Part shown: positions 17,203 through 25,845 of the stretch, piece after piece
How positions within the stretch are numbered: position 1 is the stretch's first letter
Layout of the letters: each line of letters opens with the position of its first letter
Source: an uncultured bacterium
GTDB lineage: Bacteria > Bacillota > Clostridia > Lachnospirales > Lachnospiraceae
Length of the DNA: 64,000 nt
Direction of reading: 5' to 3'
NCBI GenBank assembly: GCA_948467735.1
Contig: CAOKFN010000020.1
Location: 17,049 to 81,048, forward strand
Position numbers and translations under genes: made by a program
The notes under the pieces: model-generated
Database searches by the model: none
What the model was told of the DNA's origin: nothing
What the model saw: the letters and a program-made list of their open reading frames with translations, nothing else

Positions 17203-18084
17203 TTAATAAAACTGCAGAAATACTTCCTCCAGCGACGGTTCCGAAATCAACAGGTCTTTTACCTTTGCTTCCTGCAATACCTTCAAAAGCGCCGCCATAT
17301 CCCCTGTATAGTGAAAAGTAAGTGCATCGCCGCAGATTTCTGTCTCGGACATTCCCTCAATCCGGGGGACTGCCTCCACACCCCATACCTTTACCTTCCG
17401 AAGCATATGGAGCTTTGTTCTTGTAATATTCTCCACGGTATCCGCCTTGACCAATTCTCCCTCCCGAAGAATCCCCACATGCCTGCAGTATCTTTTTACC
17501 TCGGACAGCACATGGGAGGATAAAAAACAGGTCATCCCCTCCTGATTGCGCTCTGTAAGCAGTTCAAAAAAAGCCTCCTGCATTAAGGGATCCAGCCCTG
17601 AAGTGGGCTCGTCCATTATCACCAGTCTGGGCTTATGCTGAAGGGCGCAGACAATACTAACCTTTTTGCGATTCCCCAGCGACAGCTCCCGGATCTTCTT
17701 ACCCGTGTCAACCTCCAGCCTGCGGCAGAGCTTCTCCGCCTCCTCCCCGCAATCCATTCCCCTCAGTCCGGCCGCATATTTTATCACTTCTCCCGCCCGC
17801 ATGGAAGGATAGAAATGAGCTTCCGAAGGCATATACCCCACCTCTTTTAAGAATTCCACGGAAGCCGCCCTCCTGCCTCCGCCCACTCTGTGCCCGAGTA
17901 CATACGCCTCGCCGGAAGAGGGGTAAATCATACCCAGCAGACATCTGATAGAAGTGGATTTCCCGGCCCCGTTCGGCCCCAGATATCCGAAGATATCCCC
18001 CTCCTCCACTGCCATGGTAATATTCTGTACCCCTCTGCTCTTCCCATAAACTTTCGTCAGGTTTTTCATCTCAATGGCATTCAT
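17203..18084 (-). CDS. ABC transporter ATP-binding protein
   Basis: A 293-residue cytoplasmic ATPase. Walker A is GPNGAGKST near residue 36, the Q-loop is near 85, the signature is the degenerate LSLGNRKKV, and Walker B is LVIMDEPTSGLD. The H-loop His is in FLSSHVL. The degenerate signature is common among ABC-2 exporter ATPases of this clade. About 80 C-terminal residues follow the core. The start overlaps the DUF3021-like gene by 14 bases, so the two are translationally coupled. It works with the permease at 16266. Confidence 0.93.
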   Translation of the reverse strand: MNAIEMKNLTKVYGKSRGVQNITMAVEEGDIFGYLGPNGAGKSTSIRCLLGMIYPSSGEAYVLGHRVGGGRRAASVEFLKEVGYMPSEAHFYPSMRAGEVIKYAAGLRGMDCGEEAEKLCRRLEVDTGKKIRELSLGNRKKVSIVCALQHKPRLVIMDEPTSGLDPLMQEAFFELLTERNQEGMTCFLSSHVLSEVKRYCRHVGILREGELVKADTVENITRTKLHMLRKVKVWGVEAVPRIEGMSETEICGDALTFHYTGDMAALLKVLQEAKVKDLLISEPSLEEVFLQFY

Positions 18085-18556
18085 CCTCTTTTGCTCCTCT
18101 CTGCTGATATGCCTGAAGCATCACATTCAGCTGCTCCGTATCTATCTTGCGTTTTGCCAAGTTTGCAAGATACGCGCATAGATATGCCAAAATACAAAAT
18201 AGTCCGAAAACTGCCGTGGCCGCGGCGCTCCTGTCAAACCACCCGCATAGGAAGCTGATTCCCGCATACAGCGCCGAACACAGCAGAATATAAACCGCTT
18301 CCCTCCATGAAAGCCGCTCCGCCTCGTCAAAATTCCCCAGAGCCAAAACCTGAAAATACCCCATCCCATAGGATGTTATTATCATTTCCAGCATATAGAT
18401 CAGACTGGCCTCGTAAACTCCATGCAGCACCAGATAAACGGAATAGAAAAATAATATGACAAAAAAATACAGGCAGGCTTTGTATTCAATGCCGATTTCC
18501 GTGCTCAGATACCGCAGCAGTTTTTCATTTTTCCACCATTTCTTCTTATCTCCCAT
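18071..18556 (-). CDS. DUF3021-like membrane protein
   Basis: A 161-residue protein with four hydrophobic segments (about 28-45, 50-70, 85-105 and 112-132) and a cytoplasmic C-terminal helix. This size, topology and position directly after a LytTR regulator fit DUF3021, whose members are thought to hold or inhibit the paired LytTR protein at the membrane. It overlaps the LytTR gene by 11 bases and the ATPase gene by 14. I infer the anti-activator role from context, not from residues. Confidence 0.75.
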   Translation of the reverse strand: MGDKKKWWKNEKLLRYLSTEIGIEYKACLYFFVILFFYSVYLVLHGVYEASLIYMLEMIITSYGMGYFQVLALGNFDEAERLSWREAVYILLCSALYAGISFLCGWFDRSAAATAVFGLFCILAYLCAYLANLAKRKIDTEQLNVMLQAYQQRGAKEDECH

Positions 18557-19019
18557 CCTGCGCCTCCCCGCTTCTGCGGCTTCCCTTTTTTAACTGCTCC
18601 CGCAGGTTTTCCGCATATTTTCTTGAAATCACAATCTTCTCCCCGTTCTGCAGCGCCGCCAGAATCCGCCCTCCCGGCTGGCTTTTCAGCCATTCCACCT
18701 TGTACAGATTTACCGCCATGGTCCGGGAGCATCTGACGAATCCCAACGGCTCATATTGATATACTAACTGTTCCAATTTCGTCCTCACTCGATAAACCTC
18801 CTTCTCCAGACAGGCATACACCATGCCGTCCACGCTCTCGAAATAATACACTTCCTCCGGGACAAAATAATAAATCTTCTGGGCGTCCTCCTTCGTTCCG
18901 GCAAGTCTTGAGGCGCCCGAAAAACGTTTGATCACGTCCGATATTTCCTGCGTCATCTCGCAGTATCGTATCAATATTTCTTCATTCCCTGACTCTACCT
19001 TCTGCAGCGTTATCTTCAT
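18546..19019 (-). CDS. LytTR-domain transcriptional regulator
   Basis: A 157-residue DNA-binding protein without a receiver domain. The LytTR fold occupies about 60-150, with EEVYYFESVDGMVYACLE, FVRCSRTMAVNLYKVEWLK and a final IVISRKYAENLREQLKK helix. The N-terminal 55 residues form a short helical module typical of the LytTR/DUF3021 pairs. The ATG at 19019 has AAAGGTGA five bases upstream; the longer frame to 19094 lacks a site. It probably activates its own operon through a dyad near 19097. Confidence 0.88.
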   Translation of the reverse strand: MKITLQKVESGNEEILIRYCEMTQEISDVIKRFSGASRLAGTKEDAQKIYYFVPEEVYYFESVDGMVYACLEKEVYRVRTKLEQLVYQYEPLGFVRCSRTMAVNLYKVEWLKSQPGGRILAALQNGEKIVISRKYAENLREQLKKGSRRSGEAQDGR

Positions 19020-19096
19020 GGCCGTCACCTTTCTCAGCGGGATGTCTCCATTATATCTGCCCGCCGTGGAAAAAAGCAATACTCCAACGCCCAAAA

Positions 19097-19120
19097 TGCA
19101 TTATAACGGTTTTAAAATGC
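19097..19120 (-). promoter_or_regulatory. Promoter -10 with overlapping dyad before the LytTR gene
   Basis: On the minus strand a TATAAT (19100-19105) lies inside an imperfect inverted repeat, GCATTTTA...TATAATGC. No good -35 is present, as expected where an activator such as LytTR is needed. Confidence 0.45.
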
Positions 19121-19149
19121 ACAATTTTATAATATATGCCTGCTGATAC

Positions 19150-19178
19150 TTGATTTTTTTGTCATAATACAATACACT
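19150..19178 (+). promoter_or_regulatory. purC promoter
   Basis: TTGATT (19150-19155) and TACACT (19173-19178) have 17-base spacing. The ATG follows 79 bases later. I see no clear PurR box. Confidence 0.55.
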
Positions 19179-19256
19179 GAAAAGGTAAATTACATGTCCG
19201 CAAAAGCCAATTACCCTGCCGTCACGGCGGGAGGTAAACCAAAGGAGCTAACAAAG

Positions 19257-20132
19257 ATGAGCATTCAAAATTTTAAGCCCATAAAAGAGGGCAAGGTACG
19301 CGAAATTTACGACATCGGAGACAATCTGATCATTACGGCCACCGATCGGATCAGCTGCTTTGACGTCATTCTCGGAAACAAAATCGAAAAAAAAGGAACG
19401 GTTCTGACCCAGATGTCCAAATTCTGGTTTGACATGACGAAAGATATCCTGCCAAACCACATGATATCCGTGGACGTAAAAGATATGCCGGAATTTTTCA
19501 GACAGGAACAGTTCGACGGAAACAGTATGCTCTGCCGCAAGCTGGATATCATTCCCGTGGAATGTATTGTTCGAGGCTATATCACCGGAAGCGGCTGGGC
19601 CGGCTATCAAAAAAACGGCATGGTATGCGGCATCAGGCTGCCGGAGGGCTTAAAGGAATCCGACAAACTGCCGGAACCCATCTACACCCCTTCCACCAAA
19701 GCAGAAATCGGCAGCCATGACGAGAATATCTCTTATGAACAAAGCGTGGATTATATCGAAAAATTTTTCCCCGGAAAAGGGGCTGAATATGCGGAGAAAC
19801 TGCGGGACTATACCATTACATTATATAAAAGATGCGCGGAATACGCTTTAAGCCGCGGCATCATCATCGCCGACACCAAATTTGAATTCGGCTTGGACGC
19901 AGAGGGCAATATTGTTCTGGGCGACGAAATGCTTACCCCCGACAGTTCCCGTTTCTGGCCTGCGGAGGACTATGAGCCGGGACATGGCCAGCCTTCCTTC
20001 GACAAACAGTTCGCAAGGGACTGGCTGAAGGCAAATCCTGATCATAACTGGATTCTTCCTGAAGATGTGGTACAGAAAACCATTCAAAAATACCTGCAGG
20101 CTTACGAACTTCTGACCGGAAAATCTCTGTAA
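19257..20132 (+). CDS. purC: Phosphoribosylaminoimidazole-succinocarboxamide synthase
   Basis: A 291-residue SAICAR synthetase, which ligates aspartate to CAIR with ATP in IMP synthesis. Diagnostic stretches are KEGKVREIYDIGDNLIITATDRIS (phosphate/ATP entry), IPVECIVRGYITGSGW, IYTPSTKAEIGSHDENIS, and IIADTKFEFGLD with DEMLTPDSSRFW. The length fits the longer eukaryote/clostridia type rather than the 240-residue type. The ATG at 19257 has AAAGGAG nine bases upstream. It is a lone plus-strand gene, with its own promoter; the other purine genes here are on the other strand. Confidence 0.96.
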   Translation: MSIQNFKPIKEGKVREIYDIGDNLIITATDRISCFDVILGNKIEKKGTVLTQMSKFWFDMTKDILPNHMISVDVKDMPEFFRQEQFDGNSMLCRKLDIIPVECIVRGYITGSGWAGYQKNGMVCGIRLPEGLKESDKLPEPIYTPSTKAEIGSHDENISYEQSVDYIEKFFPGKGAEYAEKLRDYTITLYKRCAEYALSRGIIIADTKFEFGLDAEGNIVLGDEMLTPDSSRFWPAEDYEPGHGQPSFDKQFARDWLKANPDHNWILPEDVVQKTIQKYLQAYELLTGKSL

Positions 20133-20143
20133 GTAAAAACCTG

Positions 20144-20179
20144 CGGCCCCGGCTCTTCCATGCGGGAGCGTCGGGGCCG
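20144..20179 (-). terminator. GC-rich hairpin between purC and the hemerythrin gene
   Basis: CGGCCCC and its complement form a long GC-rich stem with GGCTC/GAGC extension. On the minus strand it is followed by CAGGTTTTTAC, a good T-run; it may also serve purC from the other side. Confidence 0.7.
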
Positions 20180-20189
20180 ACGTTAAAAA

Positions 20190-21527
20190 TCACAATCTGC
20201 CAAAGTATTCGTCAATCTTTTTCTTAATCTCCGCGGGCTTCATTGTTTTCAGAAGATACCCTGCGGGCTTTAAAGCCATTACTTTCTCAATCCGTTCCCT
20301 ATCCACCGTGCCTGTCAGAAAGATAACCGGAATGCTGGCCATATCCTGCTCGGAACGAATCATTTCCAATACTTGTCTTCCGTCGCAGACCGGCATTTCA
20401 TAATCCAGCAGAATCAGATCCGGTCTATCCAAGGTTATGCTTCTGATTGCGGAAAATCCGGACTGTACGGCAGCAACCTGATATTCTTTCCCCAGCAGTT
20501 CCTTTATGGCCAGACATACCATATCGGAATCATCCACAACAAGTATTTTTCTCTTCTGACTTGTATCAGTATTTTCGAGATAATTCTTAATCTCTGTCAT
20601 TGCATTATCGGCTGTAATGGAAACTCCCAAGCCCTGCTCCAAAAGCTGGGGCGCAATAACACAGTATGCGAAATATCCCTCTCCGGTATCAAAAAGCAGA
20701 CTGCATTGAGGCTGCTCCCCTTCAAACATTCTCTTAAACTGATCATATGTAAGCAGCTTTTCATCTTTTACTTCATATAAATCAGTGGACGGAAAATGCT
20801 CTGTAATACAATTTGCAAACTGCTGCGCAGTATACCTTGCGGCATTGACCAGCATGGTATTCAATTCGTCCGAGCTGCCCCCTATCAATTTTCCCACCGT
20901 ATTGAGCAGCAGCTTCTCCTCCAGTACAAATATAACCTCCCACCTCTCGCCATTCCTCGAAGCATAGATTAAATGATAATATATTCCCTTTCCGAACTTT
21001 TCGCCGCCGTAATGACTGCTGATAGTCGCCGCCTTGAGTCCAAACAAATCATTCACAAGCTGTATGATTACCTTTTTCACAGCCTCCTGTTCTTCCTCCG
21101 GCAGAAGTCCCACCCATTTGCTTGCAAATTTTCCTGTGATTGCACGGTCCTCCGTCAATGTATGCCCTATCAGCCAGCCCGCGCACACTCCCATAAAATG
21201 ATTTACCGCGTCGGTTGAATATCCTGTCTGTTCCAGTTCCCTTTCAAGGGCCGGAAGCGTTTTCTGCCGGAAATTATCATGGATGCGCCTGTGAGTCTCG
21301 AAGCCCGGATAACCGATGGAAGCCATGTAGACTTCTTCCTCCGTAAAATGCTTCATCGCATGATTCTTGAAATATTTAATTCCCTCCTGATAAACCCACT
21401 GACCTTTCTCCTCCTGCCCATTGGACGAAAACAGCTTATTCATAATGCTGAATAGTTTCCTGTGTTCTCTGTCAATAAACTCTACCCCAATATTGAACCG
21501 ATCCTGCCATACTAATTGATTACCCAC
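20190..21527 (-). CDS. Bacteriohemerythrin-CheX-receiver fusion
   Basis: A 445-residue cytoplasmic fusion of three modules. Residues 1-135 are a bacteriohemerythrin with all diiron ligands visible: His22, His60, Glu64, His79, His83, His122 and Asp127. Residues about 150-300 look like a CheX/CheC-type CheY-P phosphatase domain. Residues about 325-445 are a receiver domain with VVDDSD, the phospho-acceptor in LILLDYEMPVCDG and the Lys in YLLKTMKP. The GTG at 21527 is chosen because AGGAGG lies six bases upstream and the protein then begins like other hemerythrins (GNQLVWQDRF). A role in O2-dependent tuning of chemotaxis phosphorylation is inferred. It is transcribed alone. Confidence 0.85.
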   Translation of the reverse strand: MGNQLVWQDRFNIGVEFIDREHRKLFSIMNKLFSSNGQEEKGQWVYQEGIKYFKNHAMKHFTEEEVYMASIGYPGFETHRRIHDNFRQKTLPALERELEQTGYSTDAVNHFMGVCAGWLIGHTLTEDRAITGKFASKWVGLLPEEEQEAVKKVIIQLVNDLFGLKAATISSHYGGEKFGKGIYYHLIYASRNGERWEVIFVLEEKLLLNTVGKLIGGSSDELNTMLVNAARYTAQQFANCITEHFPSTDLYEVKDEKLLTYDQFKRMFEGEQPQCSLLFDTGEGYFAYCVIAPQLLEQGLGVSITADNAMTEIKNYLENTDTSQKRKILVVDDSDMVCLAIKELLGKEYQVAAVQSGFSAIRSITLDRPDLILLDYEMPVCDGRQVLEMIRSEQDMASIPVIFLTGTVDRERIEKVMALKPAGYLLKTMKPAEIKKKIDEYFGRL

Positions 21528-21828
21528 CTTATTCCTCCTTCGGCACCTATCATGCCCCATCATAATTTTCTGTACAAATTTATCCTCTCCAAGTCCTCTT
21601 TCATTTCTTTATCACTGAAACTCTCTCGCAGCTTCACAGATGTCCGTTAAACGAAAATCCATACCGTGAAGCGCAGATCTTTACCATATGACAACAGAAC
21701 ACATACGGTTTGGAAGCAATCTCTGTACATTTTTAGATTCTAAAATAGTGATAACGGATAATGCAAAAGCCTTAGCTCTCACTCAAACAGTTTATTTCAA
21801 TATTTTTACGCGCTTTGAATATGGTCTT

Positions 21829-21859
21829 ATTATATCATAACGACACATGATTCTGTCAA
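21829..21859 (-). promoter_or_regulatory. Promoter of the hemerythrin fusion gene
   Basis: On the minus strand a perfect TTGACA (21854-21859) and a perfect TATAAT (21829-21834), extended by TG, lie 19 bases apart. The transcript would have a leader of about 290 bases. The rest of the gap 21528-21993 shows no gene. Confidence 0.6.
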
Positions 21860-21993
21860 GGTGTTAAACAGATAAGTTCTGATAAGATATAGTATACAGT
21901 TTGGTGACAAAATGTGAACAATTCAAACATTTTTCTTCTTTACCTAACAAAAATGCTCCCTTTCAGACCGCCTGCCCGAAAGAAAGCATATTG

Positions 21994-22728
21994 TTAAAGC
22001 CCCCTTTTGTTTTTCTCTTTCAGCTGCCGCTCTATTACCACCGCAATCTTGGATTTTACCAAATCCGATATCTCCTGTGTGGTCATTCCGTCATATTCTT
22101 CATAAAGTATGGGTTCAAGGAAATGTACCTGCGTTCTGACCCGCCGAATTGAATTGATTCCGAAAGGTTTATAAGAATCAATCAACGCCACCGGAACAAT
22201 GGGCGCTTTGGCCCGGGTGGCACATTTGAAAGAGCCTGCCCTGAATTCCTGCATGACATTCTTATTGTTGTCATATCCGCCTTCAGGAAACACGATATAG
22301 CGTCGGCCTGTTTTCACTTCATCCGCAATCGATATGATGGTTTTCATCTGGCTTTTCATATCATGTTTGTCCAGCCTGCTCCCCTGTACCAGCTCGATAA
22401 AAGAATCCACAATGGGCATTTTGGACCGATAGGCGTCCATGACAATTGTACACGGCTTCGGGTGAGCATACATAATTCCCAAGGTATCATATTTGCCTTG
22501 ATGATTGGGATACATGACATAACCGCCCTCTTTCGGCAGAAGCTCCTGTCCATAGCATTCCGTTTCAATCCGCCCGTTGTGCATCATAATGGAAATGCAC
22601 TTCCTTGCCATTTTATAACGTTTCTCTTCCGAAAAATTTTCCCCGTGCCGTTCAATATAATGGGCTTTACAGACATAATATATCACAAATGGCAGAGATA
22701 CCACCACCACATAACATAACCTCAGCAT
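21994..22728 (-). CDS. plsC: 1-acyl-sn-glycerol-3-phosphate acyltransferase
   Basis: A 244-residue membrane-associated acyltransferase that should acylate lysophosphatidic acid to phosphatidic acid. One N-terminal membrane segment (about 2-22) precedes the PlsC core. Motif 1 is NHQGKYD (His-x4-Asp), motif 2 is in SKMPIVDSFIEL, motif 3 is FPEGGYD and motif 4 is VPVALIDSYKPFG. The length is normal. It lies 37 bases after the PurF-like gene on the same strand and seems to be the last gene of the purB/PurF-like/plsC run; the functions are unrelated. Confidence 0.9.
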   Translation of the reverse strand: MLRLCYVVVVSLPFVIYYVCKAHYIERHGENFSEEKRYKMARKCISIMMHNGRIETECYGQELLPKEGGYVMYPNHQGKYDTLGIMYAHPKPCTIVMDAYRSKMPIVDSFIELVQGSRLDKHDMKSQMKTIISIADEVKTGRRYIVFPEGGYDNNKNVMQEFRAGSFKCATRAKAPIVPVALIDSYKPFGINSIRRVRTQVHFLEPILYEEYDGMTTQEISDLVKSKIAVVIERQLKEKNKRGL

Positions 22729-22765
22729 ACTTCACTTCACCCCCGGGATATACCCCACATGTAAA

Positions 22766-24226
22766 TCAGCCTTTCCCCTCCCGGGAATCCGCCGAATCTG
22801 ATATCGGTGATGAATCCTCCTCTTCCTCCACACCATCCCAGCAATAGGTACAAAGCCTGCACCTGTCAATCCCGACAGACGCGATCATGTCATCCAGTCT
22901 ATGATAGCGCAGACTGGTAAAATTCAGCTGCTTCCCGATGCGATTCACCATCTCCTTATACTCGGACGTGTCAGGATTCGCATAAGGTTTTAAGTGACTG
23001 CCTGTTTCCACTCCCATCTCCTTCAATACCCGGCGGGTAATCAAATCCATCTCCGACGCGGAGCGTGAAAAATTCAGATACTTGCAGCTATACAAAAGCG
23101 GCGGACACGCAGGACGGATATGCACCTCCTTTGCGCCGCTTTGGTATAAAAATTCCGTCGTTCCCCGCAGCTGTGTTCCTCTCACAATGGAATCATCAAT
23201 CAAGAGCAGTTTTTTGCCATGAATCAAATCCTGTACCGGAATCAGCTTCATCTTCGCAATCAAATCCCTCTGGGTCTGTATGGCGGGCATAAAAGAACGC
23301 GGCCATGTGGGCGTGTACTTAATAAAGGGTCTGGAAAAAGGAATTCCCGACCTGTTCGCATACCCAATGGCATGGGCTGTGCCTGAATCCGGCACTCCCG
23401 CTACGATATCAGGAGCCGCATTATCCCGCTCGGCAAGCAGCGTTCCGCAGTTGTATCGCATTTTTTCCACGCTGATGCCCTCGTAAGAAGAAGAGGGATA
23501 ACCATAGTATACCCATAAAAAGGTACAGATTTTCATCTTTTTGCCCGGATGTACCAATGTATCAATACCTTCCGGCGTCACCACCGCAATTTCCCCCGGT
23601 CCAAGCTCCCTGTCAGCCACATAGCCCAGATTCAAATAAGCAAAGCTCTCAAAAGAAACGCAGTATGCATTCTGCTTCTTTCCAATGGACACAGGGGTTC
23701 TCCCCAGCAAATCTCTAGCGGCGTAAATGCCCTTCGGCGTCATAAGCAGTATGGTCATGGAACCGTCAATGCTTTCCTGAGCATATCGGATTCCTTCCAC
23801 CAGATTTTCCTTTTGGTTTATCAACGCCGCAACCAGCTCCGTGACATTGATATCTCCGCCGCTCATCTCCAAAAAATGCGCATGACCCTTGGTAAATAAT
23901 TCCTGAATCAGCTTGTCCGCATTATTGACCTTGCCCACCGTGGCAATGGCATAGGTTCCATGATGGGAACGGACCATCAAAGGCTGCGGTTCAAAATCGG
24001 AAATACATCCGATTCCCATATTTCCCCTCATTTCGTTTACATCTTTATCAAACTTGGTGCGGAAGGGCGCGTTTTCGATATTGTGGATTGCCCTCTCATA
24101 TCCTTTTTCTTTATCATAAACCGCCATTCCGGCGCGTCTGGTTCCCAAGTGAGAATGATAATCCGTCCCAAAAAACAGATCAAACACACAATCTTCTTTG
24201 GATGCAACTCCAAAAAATCCTCCCAT
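22766..24226 (-). CDS. Amidophosphoribosyltransferase homologue lacking the catalytic Cys
   Basis: A 486-residue PurF-family protein. The class II glutaminase domain starts MGGFFGVAS, where active PurF has Cys at position 2 after processing; here it is Gly. The glutamine-binding Arg motif is also changed (GIGCISDFEPQP instead of the HTRYST type). The PRPP loop LLLIDDSIVRGTQLRGTT is intact. Cys residues equivalent to the 4Fe-4S ligands of Bacillus PurF appear in KICTFLWVYY, CPPLLYSC and CRLCTYC. It may use free ammonia or have another role. AGGAGG lies eight bases before the ATG at 24226. It follows purB by 55 bases, which supports a purine link. Confidence 0.85.
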   Translation of the reverse strand: MGGFFGVASKEDCVFDLFFGTDYHSHLGTRRAGMAVYDKEKGYERAIHNIENAPFRTKFDKDVNEMRGNMGIGCISDFEPQPLMVRSHHGTYAIATVGKVNNADKLIQELFTKGHAHFLEMSGGDINVTELVAALINQKENLVEGIRYAQESIDGSMTILLMTPKGIYAARDLLGRTPVSIGKKQNAYCVSFESFAYLNLGYVADRELGPGEIAVVTPEGIDTLVHPGKKMKICTFLWVYYGYPSSSYEGISVEKMRYNCGTLLAERDNAAPDIVAGVPDSGTAHAIGYANRSGIPFSRPFIKYTPTWPRSFMPAIQTQRDLIAKMKLIPVQDLIHGKKLLLIDDSIVRGTQLRGTTEFLYQSGAKEVHIRPACPPLLYSCKYLNFSRSASEMDLITRRVLKEMGVETGSHLKPYANPDTSEYKEMVNRIGKQLNFTSLRYHRLDDMIASVGIDRCRLCTYCWDGVEEEEDSSPISDSADSREGKG

Positions 24227-24281
24227 GGCCTTATCCTCCTGAATTTCTGACTTCTGATACAAGACATGTCTACGCATTTTA

Positions 24282-25733
24282 TTACACGTTAATTTCAGCC
24301 TTCATTCCCAGCAGCTCTTTATTTTCTTCCAATACCGGCCGAATCACATTCTCGAGGAACGCATCCACCTGCTCTTTGGAGCGTCCCACATATCTGACGG
24401 GATCCATGGTCTTTTGCAGATCCTCCAAAGTCATGTGGAATGCCGGATCCTGCGCTATCAGCTCCAGAAGATTATTCTCCTTCCCTTCCACCTTCACATT
24501 GCGCCCCGCTTCCATGGAAAGCTCGCGAATACGCTCGTGAAGCTCCTGACGGTTTCCGCCCATCTTGACAGCATCCATCATAATATTTTCCGTCGCCATA
24601 AAGGGCAGTTCGCTCATCAGGCGCTTTTCAATCACCTTGGGATATACTACCAGACCGTCCACCACGTTCAGGCACAGATCCAGAATGCCGTCCACCGCAA
24701 GGAAGCCCTCCGGAATGGACAGTCTCTTATTGGCGGAATCATCCAAAGTCCGCTCAAACCACTGCGCCGCGGAGGTAATCGCAGGATTCAGCGCGTCGAT
24801 CATCACATATCTGGCCAGAGAGGCAATCCGTTCGCTCCGCATGGGGTTCCTCTTATAAGCCATGGCCGAAGAGCCAATCTGATTTTTCTCAAAAGGCTCT
24901 TCCACTTCCTTCAAATGCTGCAGCAGGCGGATATCATTGCTCATCTTATGAGCGGACGCCGCAATGCCCGCCAGCACGTTTGCCACCCTGGTATCCGTTT
25001 TTCTGGAATAAGTCTGTCCCGATACGGGAACACACTCCTTAAATCCCATCTTAGCCGCAATCATAGGGTCAATTTTGTCAATGGTTTCCTGATCCCCGTC
25101 AAAAAGCTCCAAAAAAGAAGCCTGCGTACCCGTCGTCCCCTTAGAGCCCAAGAGCTTCATGCTCCCCAGCACATAATCCAAATCTTCCAAGTCAAGATAA
25201 AATTCCTGCAGCCAGAGCGACGCCCGTTTTCCCACCGTAGTCGGCTGGGCCGGCTGAAAATGTGTGAAAGCAAGGGTGGGCTGGGCCTTGTATTTATCGG
25301 CGAACTTTGCCAGCTCTTCAATGACGTTGACCAGCTTCTTCTTAACCAGCTTCAACGCCTCCGTCATCACTATAATATCCGTATTATCCCCAACATAGCA
25401 GGAAGTGGCTCCCAGATGGATGATTCCCGCCGCCTTTGGACACTGCCTGCCATAAGCATACACATGGCTCATCACATCATGACGAACCTCCCGTTCCCTC
25501 GCCTTCGCGGTCTCATAGTTGATATCCTCCGCATGGGCTTTCAGCTCCTCTATCTGTTCATCCGTGATAACCGGCCTGCCATCCTGACTTAAACCCAGCT
25601 CCTTCTCCGTCTCCGCAAGCGCGATCCAAAGCTTTCTCCAAGTGCGGAATTTCATATCCTGCGAGAAAATATACTGCATTTCTCTGCTCGCATAACGTTC
25701 GGACAACGGACTTACATATCTGTCTGTACTCAT
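24282..25733 (-). CDS. purB: Adenylosuccinate lyase
   Basis: A 483-residue fumarase/aspartase-superfamily lyase. It cleaves SAICAR to AICAR plus fumarate, and adenylosuccinate to AMP plus fumarate. The signature loop GSSAMAYKRNPMRSE is present, as are the substrate-binding LGATSCYVGDNTD and THFQPAQPTTVGKR segments with conserved His. The start is the ATG at 25733, with GGGAGA upstream; an earlier ATG at 25757 is less likely. It works with PurC (previous step) and PurA (both encoded in this window). First gene of the purB/PurF-like/plsC run. Confidence 0.95.
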   Translation of the reverse strand: MSTDRYVSPLSERYASREMQYIFSQDMKFRTWRKLWIALAETEKELGLSQDGRPVITDEQIEELKAHAEDINYETAKAREREVRHDVMSHVYAYGRQCPKAAGIIHLGATSCYVGDNTDIIVMTEALKLVKKKLVNVIEELAKFADKYKAQPTLAFTHFQPAQPTTVGKRASLWLQEFYLDLEDLDYVLGSMKLLGSKGTTGTQASFLELFDGDQETIDKIDPMIAAKMGFKECVPVSGQTYSRKTDTRVANVLAGIAASAHKMSNDIRLLQHLKEVEEPFEKNQIGSSAMAYKRNPMRSERIASLARYVMIDALNPAITSAAQWFERTLDDSANKRLSIPEGFLAVDGILDLCLNVVDGLVVYPKVIEKRLMSELPFMATENIMMDAVKMGGNRQELHERIRELSMEAGRNVKVEGKENNLLELIAQDPAFHMTLEDLQKTMDPVRYVGRSKEQVDAFLENVIRPVLEENKELLGMKAEINV

Positions 25734-25845
25734 ATTCTCTCCCATCTGCTCCGTCATAGAGCACTAAAATACTGCCAAAACTATCATATCCCACAAAAAG
25801 TCATAAGTCAATAAGCTTTTCCATTGCGGACCCTGCATTTGGGAC

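Noticed and set aside
24414..25592. 392-codon open frame on the plus strand
   Set aside because: It is antisense to purB, has no ribosome site, and its translation shows no recognisable family.
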